Shown piece by piece: positions 22,473 to 35,261 of a stretch of 64,000 bases of DNA. The position numbers were made by a program, and so were the translations under genes. The notes beneath the pieces were generated by a model. The model searched no databases. It worked only from the letters and a program-made list of their open reading frames with translations, and was not told the origin of the DNA. The stretch is from positions 3,534,001-3,598,000 of the forward strand of contig NC_084896.1 in NCBI RefSeq assembly GCF_958979055.1, given 5' to 3'. This stretch comes from Alnus glutinosa. Taxonomy: Eukaryota; Streptophyta; Magnoliopsida; Fagales; Betulaceae. Position 1 is the stretch's first letter; each line of letters starts with the position of its first letter.

Positions 22473-25400
22473 TCACACCACTCCAGAGGGAAGACGGAGG
22501 ACAAGCTGGCCACCAAAAACACTGCAAAACAGAGATAAAAGTTTACGAGATTAATAATTTGGGAGAATAATCTTTTAACGTAAAGCATCGCATGCGATCA
22601 TTTGGGGGAGAAATGAATAAAGAGAAGTAAACAAACCAACCTTTTGACATAATAGTAACAGAAATCTGCTAAGATGAAAGTCTGGACAATTTCTGAGATA
22701 AGAACCATAGAAGGCCATAATCCATAACCCAGGGCAACCAGCAAGTGTCCACGACTATCTAAAACCTGTTGAAAGCAATAGAAACAAAGCATGGCAGATT
22801 ATAAATCCAATTACAGCCGGCACAATTTGACACCTTTATTAAATCCTCTCCAACAAATAAAGTTTTTCTTTGTAGACATTGATTAATAAGAGAATGGCCA
22901 ATGTTAACCATATAGCCTTGTAATAGTGCTATAGCTTGGTGCTCTAATACAGGAATTCTTGGAAGAATAACGGTATTTTGTTGGCCCACTATATCATAAT
23001 AAATAGTTCACCAAATGTCTATGTATGTGTTTGTGTGTGTGTGTGTGTGTTTGTGTCTCATTGAAAATCACCAAAGAATACTTCTAACAAACCCCCCCAT
23101 CACATTGCAATACATTCAACTTTGCAAGATCAAACCTGGAGAACCCAATGGGCACAGCTCAAGAACCTCGCCACGCCTAGAGCAAATACATAGTGAGCAG
23201 TGAATGGTTCAACAATCTGAAAGAACAAAAATAAGATATTACATTATAGAGGAAAGCTTAAAGCTATAATATCTGTTCCTATGAAAAAATCTCATAAAAA
23301 CTTGTACCTTTGTATTCTGCATTACCCGCAACTGGGGTAGTACTGAAACAGCTTCCAGATATACACAGAATGCCCATAAGATCCTGTTCACTACATGGTG
23401 AGAAGTTGATGGGTGAATAAACAAAGCTAACGCAGCACAGGGTACCGCCTGCATCCAAATTAAAAAAACAAGGATATTACTTTTAGAAGAAGAAAAACAA
23501 AAAAACATACGTAGTGTTCCAGAAACGTGCATCAAGTTAGGCATGAAGGAAGGTAAATTTTCAACTGACCCAACTTGCTTCTCTCGAGTCCCAAGGAAGC
23601 AATATTTTAATTTATTTCAATTGAAGACAAATTGCTTATTGAAGTACAAAAAGGATGAAAAAAGAAGAGCTTTCAGAGTTGTGCCATCAGCACATAGCAC
23701 TGAATAAATAAAGCAAACTGCATAAAACAGATATAATCATGCTCCGTTGTACAACTCTTGAACATCAACAAAAAGCACAACCAAAAAACAGGGTGAATTC
23801 TACACGAAGAGAATTTAACAGCAGGATGTAAATGAACCAACACCACTTGGTTCCATTTCAAGCAATGACCTTGTAAAAACTAGAAAAAAATAGTCTATGA
23901 GAAGGATTTTGGGCCTTCCCCAGGCCTTTTCTCAAATCCCTGGTTGGGCAGCATCAATTAGCATAGAACACAAATCCAGCATAACATGGAAAACAAAACA
24001 GAAGGGCCACTTCTCACTGAATTTTTTTTCATCATATCTATTATATCGAAACTTCTTGGGACTCAAATGGCAGTCCAGAATTTAAAATGTGAATTCAAAA
24101 AAGCTGCAGTAGTGCATGGTAAATCACACATGCTATTAACAAAATTGATATTGCCAGCCAAAAAAAGAAATAAAAAGGACGGAGTTCTTGACAGCTCAGA
24201 AAGCTCAAGAGAAACCCAAAAAGTACTTTTCCCCCTTCTTTCAGTGCCTCCAGTACAAGCACTACCAAGGACTATATGAGGCATAATAATAAAAATATTT
24301 ATTCAAGCATAAGCAGAATATTTAAAGAATTCAAGGAGGATGGAATGAATTCCAGAAAAAATATCATCAGTGTATCAGGAACGGACAAGGACATTTTGTC
24401 AATTTTGCTATTCCTGGATCCAGGGGGAATACATTTGTTGGAATAATTTCATAGAAATATTACCACATCCCCAAGGTTTAGGCCCCAGTGTATCAGGAAA
24501 TCAAGCAAATTTCCCCTATAAGCATGCTTCTGGAAAATGTCTTACGATCTTATTACAAAATCATTCAACTTTCACAAGCAGATGAAATAAGTATACACTC
24601 ACAAGTACATTATCAAATTTTCACTGTCATATTCTTGCTTTATGTACATACCGAGACTGTTACAAATTTTAACCATATCTAAGGAAATATCAAAAAACAG
24701 TAGAGCTCATGGGAGTCAAACTCAACCCATAAAAATCTAGGATCAGTGCTTCACAGATACAACTTAAAAATAAAATAGCGTAAATGATGGAAAACTCACC
24801 ACATAATATATCGCAAAATTGTCTTTGTCCTCCATGTAACTAGACTTTAATTTAAAACGGATCATATAAATAACCCACAGGGTTGTCACAAATGTAGCTA
24901 AATCAAGTAGGGTGTGTATATCATATTCCATAACAAAACTGCAGTACAGCCTAACAGCTAAAAAAATAGCTGTTAATTCCTGGGATTTGAGCGATAGTCC
25001 TGCAAACCATTGAAAGGACTATCAGAAATAGTGGATATCATAAGGCACTGAAAACAGACATATAACAGATTTGCGGCATCAGTTAAACTTTCTGATACTC
25101 AATTCCTATAAAGTATTATACTTTGGTACATTAAAGTCATGTAGAAGTGATAAATCTTCATTCATACCATATAATCCAAGTAGAAGTACTAAAACAACCA
25201 GAAAAGTAATAAAGACAAAACTCTCAATATTAAGCTCCATTAGTAACTATAGTCTTCATCTTCATGGATTTGAAACACAAGTATTAATTAATATTTCAGA
25301 CATAATAAGGTTCCACCAGTGTCACAGGGAAGACGGATCGTACACGTTGTATTGTATTCACAAACTAAAAGATAAACTGCTAATATCAGATTATATATGC

Positions 25401-28400
25401 ATATCCAAAAAGAGTATTCATCATACCATTTTTAACACACAGCCAAAAGGTAATTATAACTAAAAGAAATGAGTTGACCTCAAGGCTTCTCAAAAAAGTA
25501 TGGAAGGAAGCACTCGAAAGGACAACCACTACAATATAGGACTTCGGACTTCTCTTCTGGTGGGATTATATTTGAATTCAACCCAAGGGCACCTTAGCAC
25601 TCTCCTCAGTGCTCAGCAAAATACAAAAAGGATTTAAGAAAAAAGAAAAGATTCTTGGAAGCAAAATGATTGCTTTAGGCCCTTCTGGATAGTGAGATTT
25701 GTTTCCTAGGGCCCCAAAAAATAAAAACTTTAAAATTTGAAATTAGTCATTTTCTTTTCCTATATTTTCCAAGAGTAATGCTAGAAGTAGGGCTTTTGTC
25801 TCCCTTTTATCCCCCCAAAGGTGAAGTGTTTTTAAAATCACCATTGGATCAAAATTAAATAGTGATGATCCTAAATCTAATGATAATTTTAAAAGCCACA
25901 TCACCTTTGGGGGATAAAAGGGGGACAAAAGTCCTACTTCTAGCATTACTCATTTTCCAATTAACATTTATAAGTCCCATACCTTTTAAGTTTCAGAACC
26001 CCACGTGTATAACACAGATAATTAGATATGTCATGCAAGATATATGCATACAGCATGAAGTACCCTTTTTATGGAAATGATAGGGCAAAGTCTTAGCAAT
26101 ACAATCAAAACCTTCAAGTGTCTCAGCACTTGATTTAATTTTAGGCCGCATGCCTCTTTATGAAAATTGAAATAGTTGTAAACTCATATGTTCAAGAAAT
26201 TGGGATGAAACTCTGGGGCAAGTTATTGCCTTAAGTCAAGCATAAACAAATAGGACCCACAACTGTAAACTCCAGTAATTCATGAAGCACTTTGCAACAT
26301 ACGTTATCAAAAAATAAACCAAATTGAGCAAAGATAGAAATAATTCGTATAAGAATATGTCTAACTCCCCACCCGACAAAACCATGAGCCTAACTTTGGC
26401 TTCGGGTAAAGAAGGGGGAGGGGGGGATTTCCTTATGAGACTCCAGTCTACCAACCATATTGTAACATCCCAATTCCATATTAGAAAGGTGAGTTGCTCA
26501 CATAGAGAGTGAGTGATTTATAAAGAGACATTCATGGGTGCTAAGTCCCACATTGCTTACTTACTAGGTAAAATTGGGCTTTATAAGTGTAACACCCCTA
26601 TCCCATATTGGAAATATGAGGAGTAGCCCACTTTTTATAAACCATGAGTGCTAAGTCCCATATTGCTTAGTTACTAGGTAAAACTGTGGTTTATAAGAAA
26701 TTCTAGGAAAGCTCCAAATTGACTCATCCTTTTGGGATGATAAAGCAAATGTGGCTAGCATTTTTCCCTTGGTCATTACAATAAGTGATTCTAGAAAAGC
26801 TCCAACTTGACTAGTCTTTTTAGGGTGATAACGCAAATGTGGCTAGCGATTTTCCTTGGGTCATTACAAATGGTATCAAAGCCACCTAGTAATATCATGT
26901 GGTACTGTCAGCACCACATGACGTGGTCCTGACGAGAACGTCAAGAGTTTAAGGAAGGAGTTTGTAACACCCCGATACCATATTGGGAATATAAGTAGCC
27001 CACATAGAGTGGTCGGTTTATAAAGACACTCATGTGTACTAAGTCATACATTGCTTACTTACTAAATGAAACTAGGCTTTAGAAGTAATTCTAAAAAAGC
27101 TCCAAATTAACTAGTCATTTTAGGATGATAGAGCAGATGTGGCTAGAAATTTTCCTTGATTCATTACACATATAAACCCCAAGTCACCAAAACAAATAAT
27201 AGATACATTAAGATCACAGTAAAATTTGTTTTTCTTTCGTCTCATGTTCAAGAATATTTCTTTTACAAAAGAAAGATAAAGATTAGTTACATAATCAGAT
27301 CTGTTTATTGCCAAACTTTGTACCAATTGCAGTTCCATAGCATGGTGAGACCATCTAAAATGAAAATTACTGTTTATAAAAAAATACTTTTCCTTCAAGT
27401 CCACTTAATATGGAAAGGGTCATCAGATCTTTTTATTCAGCTATAGCTATAACATTAGAGCCAAATATAACAGAAACGGAAAAAAAATTAGAAGCATGAA
27501 AATACTAATTTGTTAGCCATCCGATAGGTGGGCAATAAAAGCACAAAAGCGACCAAAGATATATATATATATATATATGGCCCATTAACTTTGGTAGCAG
27601 TCACAATTCTATTCCCCATCCATCAGATGGGTAAATGGATAGCCCATCAAAGCATAGTAAGTATTTGATATTCAACTCTACTGACTATATGTTCAGCATT
27701 TCATCCACATCAAAATTCTTTTATGCTTTGTAACACAGGTAGGCTTTAGCTAGCACATAGTTTGAAATAAATTGAACCATTACTTTGACTTGTAAAATGC
27801 TATAAAGCTTTTTACTTTTGCTTTTTCCATCGGTATGCCAACTATTATTGAACACAACGAAAAAAAGGTTCAACTTTCTTCTTATGAAAAACTACTCACC
27901 ACATCTACTTTGAAGCACCGAATAGAATATTATGTAAAGCAAATGACAACGTTCTCAAATGTCTTGTTAGTGCACAAACAAGCCATGTTTTCAGAATGAA
28001 TATCAGGCCGCTGGAGTTTGGGCCAATGGGAATACTAAAGCTCGAGCTTGACTCAAGCTCAACTAGAACTTCAAAACATAAACTTGAGCTTAGCTTGGTT
28101 GACATTCCATAGATCTCCAGAGCGGGCCATCAAGCTCGTCTTCCGTGATAAATTGAGTTGAAAAGAATCCAACTTTGCTCAACTCAGCCATCAACGTAAT
28201 TAACAAGAAAAATAGGAAAGAAATTCCCTTTTTCATCTAAAACTTCTGATCAATTGAAACCGGAAACATACAATCAAAACCACAGTCCAATAACTAAACA
28301 AATAAGAAATAAATTTGGGGCTCTCAACTTAATCGGCGAAGTTATGAAAGAACAAAAACAAAAACATTAAACCCAATTCACATAACAGAAATAAGCAATC

Positions 28401-28858
28401 GCAAGAATCGAAAAAACCAACCTATCAAGCTTGTAAAATTGCCTATAAATCATACCTGAAAATAACTAATTCAAGGAAAGAAAAAAAAAAACAAACTTGC
28501 AATATCAAATACCCACTTCTACCCAAAATTAAAAACCCAAATTTCCCACAAATTCTTACCAATCAAACAAACCAAAACAAACAAAATTTCCCAAACCTCC
28601 ATAAAAAATTAAAAAAAAAAAGTTCGAAACTTTACCAGCGCAAGTCCTCTCCTTCATGAGCTTGTAGATGAGCACGGATATTCCAATTGAGTGAACAGCC
28701 TCGGCGGCGACGAACAGGTTGTCGTGGTCGTGGACGATGAATCGGAGCAGAACCAGCGCCGCCATGCCCGAGACAACGGCCAGGAAGGCCTTCACCTTCG
28801 GCGGTTGTTTCCGCACCCATGTCGAGACCGCGTGGATCGACTTTCTCTGTGCCCTCAT
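22473..28858 (-). CDS. ERD2/KDEL-receptor-like seven-helix membrane protein (ERP type)
   Basis: Six exons on the - strand, 272 codons: 28858-28636, 24999-24800, 23448-23308, 23216-23136, 22765-22641, 22521-22473. ER lumen protein-retaining receptors return K/HDEL ligands from Golgi to ER. Seen: [16 protein letters not shown] then [40 protein letters not shown]-like [46 protein letters not shown] and a final [10 protein letters not shown] helix. At 272 residues it has an N-terminal extension of about 50 over classical ERD2 (about 215), placing it with the plant ERD2-related proteins, whose cargo role is less certain than that of ERD2. The tail ends RLPSGVV. Intron 1 is 3636 nt and hosts a MULE-type MITE and a nested TRIM element. 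The first exon is GC-rich compared with the introns. Confidence 0.95.
25773..25951. mobile_element. MULE-type MITE with perfect 9-bp target duplication
   Basis: Terminal inverted repeats of over 50 bp begin GAGTAATGCTAGAAGTAGG at both ends with few mismatches. The flanking 9-mers are identical: ATTTTCCAA at 25764-25772 and 25952-25960. Nine-base duplications are the hallmark of Mutator-like transposition. There is no coding capacity. It lies in intron 1 of the receptor gene. Confidence 0.85.
26588..26780 (+). mobile_element. Solo LTR nested in the TRIM 5' LTR
   Basis: A 193-bp LTR of the same family (TGTAACACCCC...GGTCATTACA) interrupts the 5' LTR. It is bracketed by identical ATAAG pentamers (26583-26587 and 26781-26785), and removing it with one ATAAG restores continuity of the host LTR. 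It therefore inserted later and lost its partner by LTR-LTR recombination. Confidence 0.88.
26871..26883 (+). other. TRIM primer-binding site
   Basis: TGGTATCAAAGCC, two bases after the 5' LTR, is complementary (one mismatch to the usual TGGTATCAGAGC) to the 3' end of initiator methionine tRNA, the standard primer of plant LTR retroelements. Confidence 0.8.
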
Positions 28859-29084
28859 GAGCGTTTCGCCTAGATGTGTCTATGTCGTTTGTTCTTGGGG
28901 TTGTTTTGATTTTCCGGGAAAGTGCGGGCGAGAAAGTGAGGGAAAGTTGTTAAAGAAGTGGGTTTGGACTGTGGAGGACAGGCAGGAGAGCTGACCTTGG
29001 TAGTACTATTTGCCGATTCGATTAGTGGAAGGAATGTGGTTGGCCTGTGTGACGTGTTTTGGTAGTCTTTTATTATCTGATTAG

Positions 29085-29449
29085 ATTAGGATCCTCTAAT
29101 TATAGATCAATTTTGAGAAAAATTCTCAAATTATATAAATTCAGGTCATTTTTTACATCGAATAACACAAAAATACTACATATTAAATATAGGACATAAA
29201 TTTTCTACAAACTGGTTTATAAAAAATTTCATACAATCCATATATAAGGGTGACATGTATCCGTTAAACATGTAAGAAGCACATTCTTTATTAAACCAAA
29301 AGACAATTTTTTATTCAAAACTTTTATACAACATAAAGTATAAAAATTTGACAAAAATAACATTTTTTATGACGTTCAATACTTGAAACGACCTAAATTC
29401 ACATAATTTGAGAATCTTCAATTTTAAATAAATTGTAAAAGATCCTAAT
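29085..29449. mobile_element. Foldback element with ATTAGGATC ends
   Basis: The first 80 bases (ATTAGGATCCTCTAATT..., ATTCTCAAATTATAT, AATTCAGGTC) are matched by the inverted last 80 (ATTAGGATCTTTTACAATT..., ATTCTCAAATTATGTGAATT, AGGTCG). It is non-coding. A related diverged stretch can be seen at about 61340-61530 (CTCAAAACTTTT, TACGACATAAAG, GAATCTAGGAATCC). No target duplication was settled. Confidence 0.55.
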
Positions 29450-30554
29450 CCCTTTTTACCGTATTGCACTTGCCAAAATATAGAATATTGATTAATATCA
29501 AATTAATTATTAGGATTTCTTTTTCTTAACAAGAACTGATTCCAGAGTCGATTAGAACAACAACATTGTAAAATAATTATAGAATAAAAAAATAATTTTG
29601 AGCATTACTCTAAAATATTTACTTTTTTTTTTTTCTTCTCTCTTCAAAAAAAAAAACAAAACTATTTTCCTATTATGTTATAAAATTTTAAATTACTTGA
29701 TACTATGTATACAATTAACTACAACAAAATAATTATTCTCTATCTCATTTAAAAAGAGAAGATGGAATTTATGACTTATCTAATATGTTTCTGTATTTGA
29801 AAAAGTAAATCTATTTGTACTTTTTATCTTTATTAAAACTATCCTTTGTAAGTAAAGATTCAATCATATATATGAGTCGTCAGGAAGCAATATACACATG
29901 TTCAAACATATCCAATTCAACATACTTTTTTTTTTCTTTTTTTTTTTCTCGTGATTTTAAAGAAAATTTAGAAAAGTAAACACAAGATCATCTATTTTTA
30001 TTTTTTCCCCTCTTTAATTCTATTTTTTATTGGATTACAAATTTAATTTTTTAAGAAAAAGGCTGTGAATAAATTAAGTATAATTTCATAAGAACTTCCC
30101 ACAGCATAACTTTCATATATCATGATATGTGTAAATATCGAGTAATTTTAAACGTTATATTCATATCCTTTGTCTAGAATTACTTGTAAATGTCATTACA
30201 ATAGATATTTAGATGATTATATTATATATTCAACTAAATGCCAATAAAAAAAAACACGCCCTAAAAATCACCATTTGCAGTATGATGAGAAATTCTTTTG
30301 TCCCCAGTCAAGGGCCATCAGCAAAATGTTCACATCTCATCAAGCGTGTAGATAAAGGCAAATGCCCCCAAGCACTGCAATTTTTTATATAAAATATATA
30401 TATTTTTGAATCATTTTCCTTTTCTTGTTCCTAATCAAGATCAATTTGGTGGCAATTACTCCCCGGATAATATTTTCCTCCATCTAGAAGAATGATCAAA
30501 AGTATGCTTTACTATGAAGGGGATGTGCAGGTAGGTTGGTTAATGGAAAATTTT

Positions 30555-30642
30555 AGGGTCCGTTTGGTTTTTCGGTTTCAAAACAAGTTTGTTTAAATAC
30601 GTACTTTTAGCCTGCAAAATCTCAATGCCAAACGAACTCTTA
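30555..30642 (+). mobile_element. Copy 4 of GTCCATTTGG MITE family, internal deletion
   Basis: Only about 88 bp, yet both ends survive: AGGGTCCGTTTGGTTTTTCGG on the left and AATGCCAAACGAACTCTTA on the right. It is a deletion derivative and gives the clearest view of the terminal bases. Confidence 0.65.
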
Positions 30643-31044
30643 ATAGCATGCCATTTTTTGGTGGAGACTAGGCAACTAATGGCATGCCATTATTTAATGA
30701 AGCAAAGAAAATATAATATGCACATGAAACCGGTAAAGGTGAGTCACTTAACGGGCCTATGTCATGGAAAAAGGCCAAAAGGTCCAAAACATAAAGATGA
30801 ATGCATAAGTCAACAAACAGTGGTTTAAACACAGGAAAAAGGTTAATCATTCTAGGACCAGTGCATGAATTCTTTGTGTAAAAGCGGATTTACTTGAAGA
30901 ATCCAATCAAAGAAGCTTTATTTCTGATTTAGGATCTCTAAAGGGCATCTTGACTTTATTTTGAGAAAAAAAAAAAATTGTCAGAAGATTTCCATGCGCT
31001 TATTTTTCTAACCATTTAGTTGCAAATTGCAACTACATAATGTC

Positions 31045-31048
<4 letters not shown>

Positions 31049-31088
<40 letters not shown>
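31049..31088. repeat. AG microsatellite
   Basis: About nineteen uninterrupted AG dinucleotides, 200 bases from the 3' end of the invertase gene. Confidence 0.9.
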
Positions 31089-31091
<3 letters not shown>

Positions 31092-31285
31092 TGGAGAAGA
31101 AAGAACAAATGTATCATGTCAGTTTAGATAAGCAAAAGAAAGAACACATACTACATACTACAAATGTCTTATTAGAGGGAACCTGGGAGTTAAAAGGAAA
31201 AGGTGGAAAGCTTCAATTAGCCCTGTCCTTCCATCGTTATAGAACAGGCCATAGGTGGGTAAGTAGAAAAAGAAGATAAATAGCA

Positions 31286-34200
31286 TCAGAAAGCCCATGA
31301 ATTTGATCTTCTGAGTAGGGGCTTCATCTGTTTGTCTTCCTCGAGTGATATCATGCCCAGATGAGATGGATCTTCAAGCATCATCTTCGCAACCAAGTAA
31401 CCAGCAATCGACCAAGTTTGGAATTTACGGGCCTGCTTCCCAATGTATCGACCAAGCTTTCCGTCATAATATTCAGGCCAGTAGTCTTTTAGCAACCTGG
31501 TTTCAGCAAGTTCAATGGCACGTCTTGCAATCTGAGGGCGTCCGGTCTTGATACATGCGGCAGTGAGGAGCCATAAAAGCACTGTACACATTTGACAACC
31601 AAAAGTATCATCTAGAGGAAAAACTCTCAGCAGGAAAATTCAATAAAACTAAAAAAAGGGGTAAAAATATATCACTTAGAGTTTCCAATCTGATCATTTC
31701 AAAGAGCTAGATACTGTTCCTGGCTTATCATGTTGAAAATCATGAGAATGTATGTATGTGGAATATTCAGGTTGTATAAGCATAAATGAAATAATAGAGC
31801 AATTCCCAATCCATTGCAAGAACTAAAAGAACGGATCTATGAGATATACTACTAAGTTTTTTCTCCTGAAGTTCACAAGGAATGGACATTTCATGAACTA
31901 CAAGCACTGGTAGACTTAAGACTGTTGGGCTTAGAAAACTGCAAATTCTGGTCAGATGAGTTGAAAATTTTATTTCTTTTTTTTTTTTTTCCAGATATTT
32001 TGTGAGGGCAGAATCATGAACAACTTTCAAAGTATTCAGACAGAGCTTTACTCGCATCATTTCAATAATTTGCAGTTTGCAGTTTGAGTCATGTCATGAA
32101 TTTGTGCAGAGGTAAATTACAATGCAAAAGCATACCTGGCCAAGATCCACCATTGTGGTAACTCCATCTTGTATTTTTTGGGTCACATCCTGTTACAATC
32201 CGCCATTCATGGCTTTCTATTGCTGGATAACAAACTTTTAGTGGCATTTCTCCAACCAATTCCTCCCATCGTGATTCTATAAGATCCATAATTGCGATGG
32301 ACTGTTCAGGGGTTGCCAAGGATGATAGAATTGCAATGCAATTGCCCATGCAAAACCAACGGAAATCCATTCTGGCGGGACTGACATTCCCAATGAAGTA
32401 ACCACCACGAGTTGGCATAAAATCAAAAATCCATTCTGGAAGAGAATCAGGTATTACATTAAACTTGTTGACCGCCGTGTGCGAGTATTCTTCTGTTTTA
32501 TATCGATATATGTCATTAAGCTGCTTCAAGTCTAGCCAATAATAACTTCTCATGTGAAAGCTTAAGGCATGAAGGCGTTTAACTATTCGTTCTACAACCT
32601 CCTTCCCTTCATCATCTTGCTTAAGTAAAAGCAAAGCGCATCTTAAAGCCATAAAGAAAAGTGCTTGAATTTCAATAGGATATCCATAAACACCCTGGAA
32701 ACATGCATAATCAATAACAAAGTGAAATAAAGGAAGCTGACTGATTGGTTAAGGATAAAACAGTTATTAGCACTACATGTCATTCTAAAGAGAAAGAGGA
32801 ACAATACATTATACATACTAATGAACATCAAGAAAACCTGAAACAAAAGTTTATTTATGGTGTCAATTGCTAGAAACTCCACAATACAGTTGGTCCATTA
32901 TCTGTTTTCTTGACCAAAAAGACTAATTTTGTTGTTTATAGGGCATATTAATTTCTCAAAATCGTAGAACACTCAAATTCGTGCTCAACCCAACAAAGTC
33001 ATAAGCCCCACAGTATGGTCGTTGGCTATATTAATTCATTTTCACCATTTATAGAGGGAAAAAAAAAAATCTAAAACAGTCATCACAGGTTGGCATGTAC
33101 ACGGTAAGCTAGTTATCTGGCTGCTCATGCCTTAACTTGGCCCACATGTGTGCACTATCATGCTCAATCAGTAAGATAACTGCCAATGCTCATTGAATTA
33201 TGCACAAGAAGGCATTTTGTAGAGATGAAAAAGTTGGGTTTGAAGCAAATTTTGTAAGATTCAAAGTTCCTGTTCCTTTAGTAATGAAACTGAGCATCAA
33301 GATTGATAAAGGGTGCTCGGCAATTCACTAAAAGCACTACAGGTGAGAGATAAGCACTACTGAATTAACGGAAAAGTGTATGAAAGATACTGCAGTTTTC
33401 TTTGCCCTTTCAAACATTGTACACTTTGAAGCTTAGGATCATAATCTTTTTTCCAGTAACAAATTCAAATATTTGATGGATTTCCATGACAGAAGCAAGA
33501 AAGGTCATACAAGTTTGGCATGCTTCAGTTCTGGTCTTTTGCTGATTGTTAAAGAGCATAAACATAAACTTTGAGAACTCACCATTCTGCGATCAATCAT
33601 ACAGCATCCATCAGCACAGAGAAGAGTCGGGAAAGTGTCAAATCCCTCAGAAAGACATAAACTCAGAATTAAGCGCATACCCTTCTGGCATTCAGGCAAT
33701 TCAGCCAAGGAAGCGTCTCCTGTAGATTTTGTGTATGCCCTAAGCAATATAATCCACCAGAATCCAGAATCAACTGGAGCAACTCTTCCAATTGCACTCT
33801 CACCAAAATCTGCCATTAAAGTTTCACTGTTCCTGACAGGATCATGTAGTACTTTGAAACTAGCAGGCATTACTCCTTCTCCTAGCTGGAATCTATCAAT
33901 CTTTTTCTCCCATGACTGAAGACGAAGAGTCTTTAAAAGAAAATTTTTCACTATTTCAGGTTCCCCATTCATCAGAAAAGCCAATGCACTTGGGACAAAG
34001 TCTCTCACAAACACCTAGACAGATTAAGAAAGTTACGACCAATGTTACCATTCTTCAGACATTAAAACCCTTTGTAGCTAGCCACGAATTCATAACAGTA
34101 TGCACTGAAGAGAAGCATAAATGAAAGAAGGATTGCACATGATAAAATTAACTAAAGGAACACACATTAGACACAAATACCAACAGGCAGCACGTAGTTA

Positions 34201-35261
34201 ACAGATTTCCAAATTTCATTAATCCAAAGGCATTTACAGTTCGATAAGACCATTAATAGGTCAGAATCCTCTATATATTGGAATCCACACCCACTCCCAA
34301 AAAAGAAAGAAAAGTAAAGGGGAAAACACCTGCAAATGATGAATTACGATATTGCAAGCCCTTTAACTTGTCCAAGCTCCAAGGGAAATGACATTCATAG
34401 AGACATTACAATTAAATGAAAACATAATAATATTGGAACATGGATTAAGTAGATAAATAAACTGGATATAATACAATGGCTTACAATAGTTGGCATGTGA
34501 AGAAGTATCAACTATCAAGACCCTATGTGATGCATCATGAAGCATCAAATTTTTATTGAAACAGCATCCATAAGTATCCATATATGTGGGGTTTTGAGTG
34601 TAGGTATACTCTGGCCTCCCTGATGATAATATAACCAAAAGATTAAACAAAAAGTAGATAGGTAAGTAAAAAAGATGACTTAAACTAGTGAATCTTTAGT
34701 TTCTCTCCTACAATCACAAGTAGCACTGCTTCATAGCTTGTGTTTAAGGCTAAGAACATTGAGTTAGCAACAATTAGCACCACTTTTTATATTGACTTAT
34801 GTAAAAGGGCTAAAGGGATAAAGATTATTCACCTGATCATAGTTAAGCTCTTCTTCAGAATTATCCAATGCAGCAATTGTCCCAACTGGCTGGCCACGGA
34901 AATGCACCAACGACCGTCTCAAAGCTTCCCAAGCTTCAGCAACCATTGGATGTGGCTCACAGGCAATATGCGACCTTGGGGTATTAAACCCTGACCTTCT
35001 ACCTGGCGAAAACGAATATTCCATATGGTCAATCATTCGGGAAGAGTACTCAGCAGTTCTGGATGGGGGCTGCGGGGACAACGCAATAGATAATTCATGG
35101 AGCGACCTTTCATCACATGATCTCTGTCTCTCCATATTCAGAGGCCTTGACCTGTTTAATAACCTTGAGAAATCACATTCTTCGATTGCACTAAAAGCGC
35201 ATGAGGTATCAATAGATCTTATATCTCCATTCTGAGACGGCTCCGCATTAGGCACAGACAT
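31286..35261 (-). CDS. A/N-INVB: Cytosolic alkaline/neutral invertase (GH100)
   Basis: Four coding exons on the - strand, 571 codons: 35261-34833, 34014-33583, 32694-32136, 31581-31286. The enzyme cleaves sucrose to glucose and fructose in the cytosol, feeding glycolysis and cell-wall synthesis. The first ATG in frame gives MSVPNAEPS and no transit peptide, so the cytosolic clade. An N-terminal serine/arginine-rich stretch of about 100 residues precedes the (alpha/alpha)6 catalytic domain: [57 protein letters not shown] (Asp225 expected as general acid), [50 protein letters not shown]. The last exon ends with a conserved LRRSNSWAF tail. The product length equals what I recall for Arabidopsis A/N-InvB. 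Splices are GT-AG. A leader intron is likely (35964-35324: donor GAG|GTGGGT, acceptor CTGCAG). Confidence 0.97.

Larger units (their letters stand above)
26461..27168 (+). mobile_element. Complete TRIM (miniature LTR retrotransposon)
   Basis: The 5' LTR (26461-26868, about 210 bp once a nested insertion is removed) and the 3' LTR (26963-27168, 206 bp) both run from TGTAACA(T/C)CCC to TCATTACA. Between them lie only 94 bp: a primer site and a purine run AAGGAAGGAG (26951-26960) as polypurine tract. The whole is flanked by identical CATAT pentamers (26456-26460 and 27169-27173). The lack of any gag-pol and the size fit a TRIM, which must be moved by enzymes from another retrotransposon. Confidence 0.9.
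28859..31285. other. Intergenic region between receptor promoter and invertase 3' end
   Basis: It contains the promoter of the receptor gene (immediately above 28858), a foldback element (29085-29449), very AT-rich DNA to about 30500, a deleted MITE copy (30555-30642) and an AG microsatellite (about 31049-31087). No exon was recognised. Confidence 0.55.

Noticed and set aside
28691..28994. + strand ORFs over the first exon of the receptor gene
   Set aside because: They are antisense shadows of a GC-rich exon; the - strand exon has clear homology.
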